Shown here: in pieces, positions 63,304 to 64,000 of the stretch
Position numbering within the stretch: the stretch's first letter is position 1
Layout of the letters: the number at the start of each line of letters is the position of its first letter
DNA from: Nonomuraea sp. NBC_00507
GTDB lineage: Bacteria; Actinomycetota; Actinomycetes; Streptosporangiales; Streptosporangiaceae
Reading direction: 5' to 3'
Length of the DNA: 64,000 nucleotides
Assembly: GCF_036013525.1 (NCBI RefSeq)
Contig: NZ_CP107853.1
Span: forward strand, 4,836,001-4,900,000
Position numbers and translations under genes: made by a program
The notes under the pieces: generated by a model
What the model was told of the DNA's origin: nothing
Databases searched by the model: none
The model's input: only the letters and a program-made list of their open reading frames with translations

Positions 63304-64000
63304 CGCCGTCTACTACGTCCTGTCCGCTGACTACACCGACAAGGGCGGCCTGAAGGGCAGCACCGGCATCACGCTGCAGCCGAAACACAAGCAGGCCGAG
63401 CACTTCACCGGCTCGTCCGGAATCCGGATCGTCGACGAGCCCGGAGCCGAGGGTGGCAGGCGCATCGGCGACATCTCCAACAATGACTGGATCTCCTTCC
63501 GGCCGCTCAACCTGTCCGGGATTGACACGGTGTCCTTCCGAGTCTCGGCGCCGTCCAGCACCGGGGCGTCCATCGAGCTGCGCGCCGACTCACCGACGGG
63601 GGCGCTCATCGCCTCCAGCCCCGTGCCGGCAACCGGGGGATGGAACACCTACGTGTCCCTGCCCGCGGTGGGGATCACCGACCCAGGCGGCACCCGTAAT
63701 GTCCATGTCGTGTTCAAGGCGCCGTCGGCGAACTCGTTCGACGTGGACTCCTTCACCTTCAACGGCAGGGGCGCCGGGCAGGGTGGCCCTCCCTAGCGCG
63801 CTGCGGGGTGTGGGATCGAACCGGTGCCTGGACGTCAACGGCGCCTCGCAGGCCAACGGCGCGCAGGTGCAGATCTGGGACTGCAACGGCCAGAACAACC
63901 AGAAATGGCGCCTCAACGCCGACGGCACCATCACCGCCATCGGGGCGAACAAGTGCCTGCACGTCAGTGGCGCCGGCACCGCCAACGGCACCAAGGTGCA
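63304..64000 (+). pseudogene. decayed 3' fragment of a ThuA-dehydrogenase-like gene (CBM6-like plus damaged CBM13)
   Basis: From about 63308 the sequence follows 47.66-48.15 kb with only about 13 differences in 470 nt: [20 protein letters not shown], the [16 protein letters not shown]6-like module and VDSFTF. The catalytic 5' part is absent. An 11-nt deletion at 63794 creates a TAG and shifts the frame before the lectin. In the lectin exactly one 126-nt lobe is missing (QIWDCNGQ of lobe 1 joins NNQKWRLN of lobe 2), and KCLD is KCLH. It runs off the window end. Confidence 0.8.

Noticed and set aside
62381..63403. A single intact GH62 protein starting at 63403
   Set aside because: The N-terminal 35 codons are antisense to the CBM6-like fragment and contain no signal peptide, so this start is an artefact of the junction.

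Overview
The DNA is very GC-rich, with many GTG and TTG starts, 4-nt start/stop overlaps, Tat- and Sec-exported multidomain enzymes and repeated ricin-type (CBM13) lectin modules. This points to a filamentous soil actinomycete, probably of the Streptosporangiaceae/Nonomuraea type; the assignment is inference from style, not from a marker gene. I saw no rRNA, tRNA, CRISPR array, insertion sequence or prophage.

Region A (1-6956): a MalY-type PLP C-S lyase cut by the window edge, a polar amino-acid ABC importer operon ending in a gamma-glutamyltranspeptidase (minus strand), a metallo-beta-lactamase-fold hydrolase and a LacI-family regulator. It reads as a gamma-glutamyl/sulfur amino-acid scavenging neighbourhood. 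Region B (7041-14588): a LysR regulator between two transcription units, CitMHS carboxylate transporter - CocE/NonD hydrolase - tannase/feruloyl esterase (minus), and CaiB/BaiF CoA-transferase - CitE-like lyase (plus). A matching element lies 81-82 nt before the first gene of each unit. Region C (14834-25761): one long, tightly overlapped operon with a rhamnulokinase-like kinase, a DeoR regulator, a complete CUT2 sugar ABC importer, a Gfo/Idh/MocA oxidoreductase and a second complete CUT2 importer.

Region D (25969-48539) is a secreted plant-polysaccharide degradation cluster: a clan-A-like glycoside hydrolase, a SGNH esterase, a GH95 fucosidase, a CE1-type esterase, a GH54 arabinofuranosidase, a FCD-type GntR regulator, a GH141-like beta-helix enzyme, and three exported proteins that combine PQQ-type sugar dehydrogenase, ThuA and DUF1080 (3-keto-glycoside hydrolase) domains. 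Nearly all carry CBM13 modules that are almost identical in DNA. The intergenic regions share promoters and palindromes, suggesting one regulon. The oxidoreductase/ThuA/DUF1080 set is the best candidate here for a little-described system: extracellular oxidation of glycans to 3-keto sugars followed by cleavage, tethered to cell wall by lectin modules.

Region E (48719-61186): a DUF998 membrane protein, a DMT-like membrane protein, a GT4 glycosyltransferase, two OmpR-type response regulator/histidine kinase pairs, three polytopic glycosyltransferases (GT-C, GT2-GtrA, GT39) and a DedA protein. This is an envelope-glycan and stress-sensing block with the relic of a second GT39 gene. Region F (61231-64000): a LacI regulator, a GH62 arabinofuranosidase that has lost its 5' end, and, joined head to head to it, a decayed 3' fragment about 97% identical to the 45-48.5 kb gene. 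This marks a recombination scar (or assembly junction) at CBM13-associated sequence.
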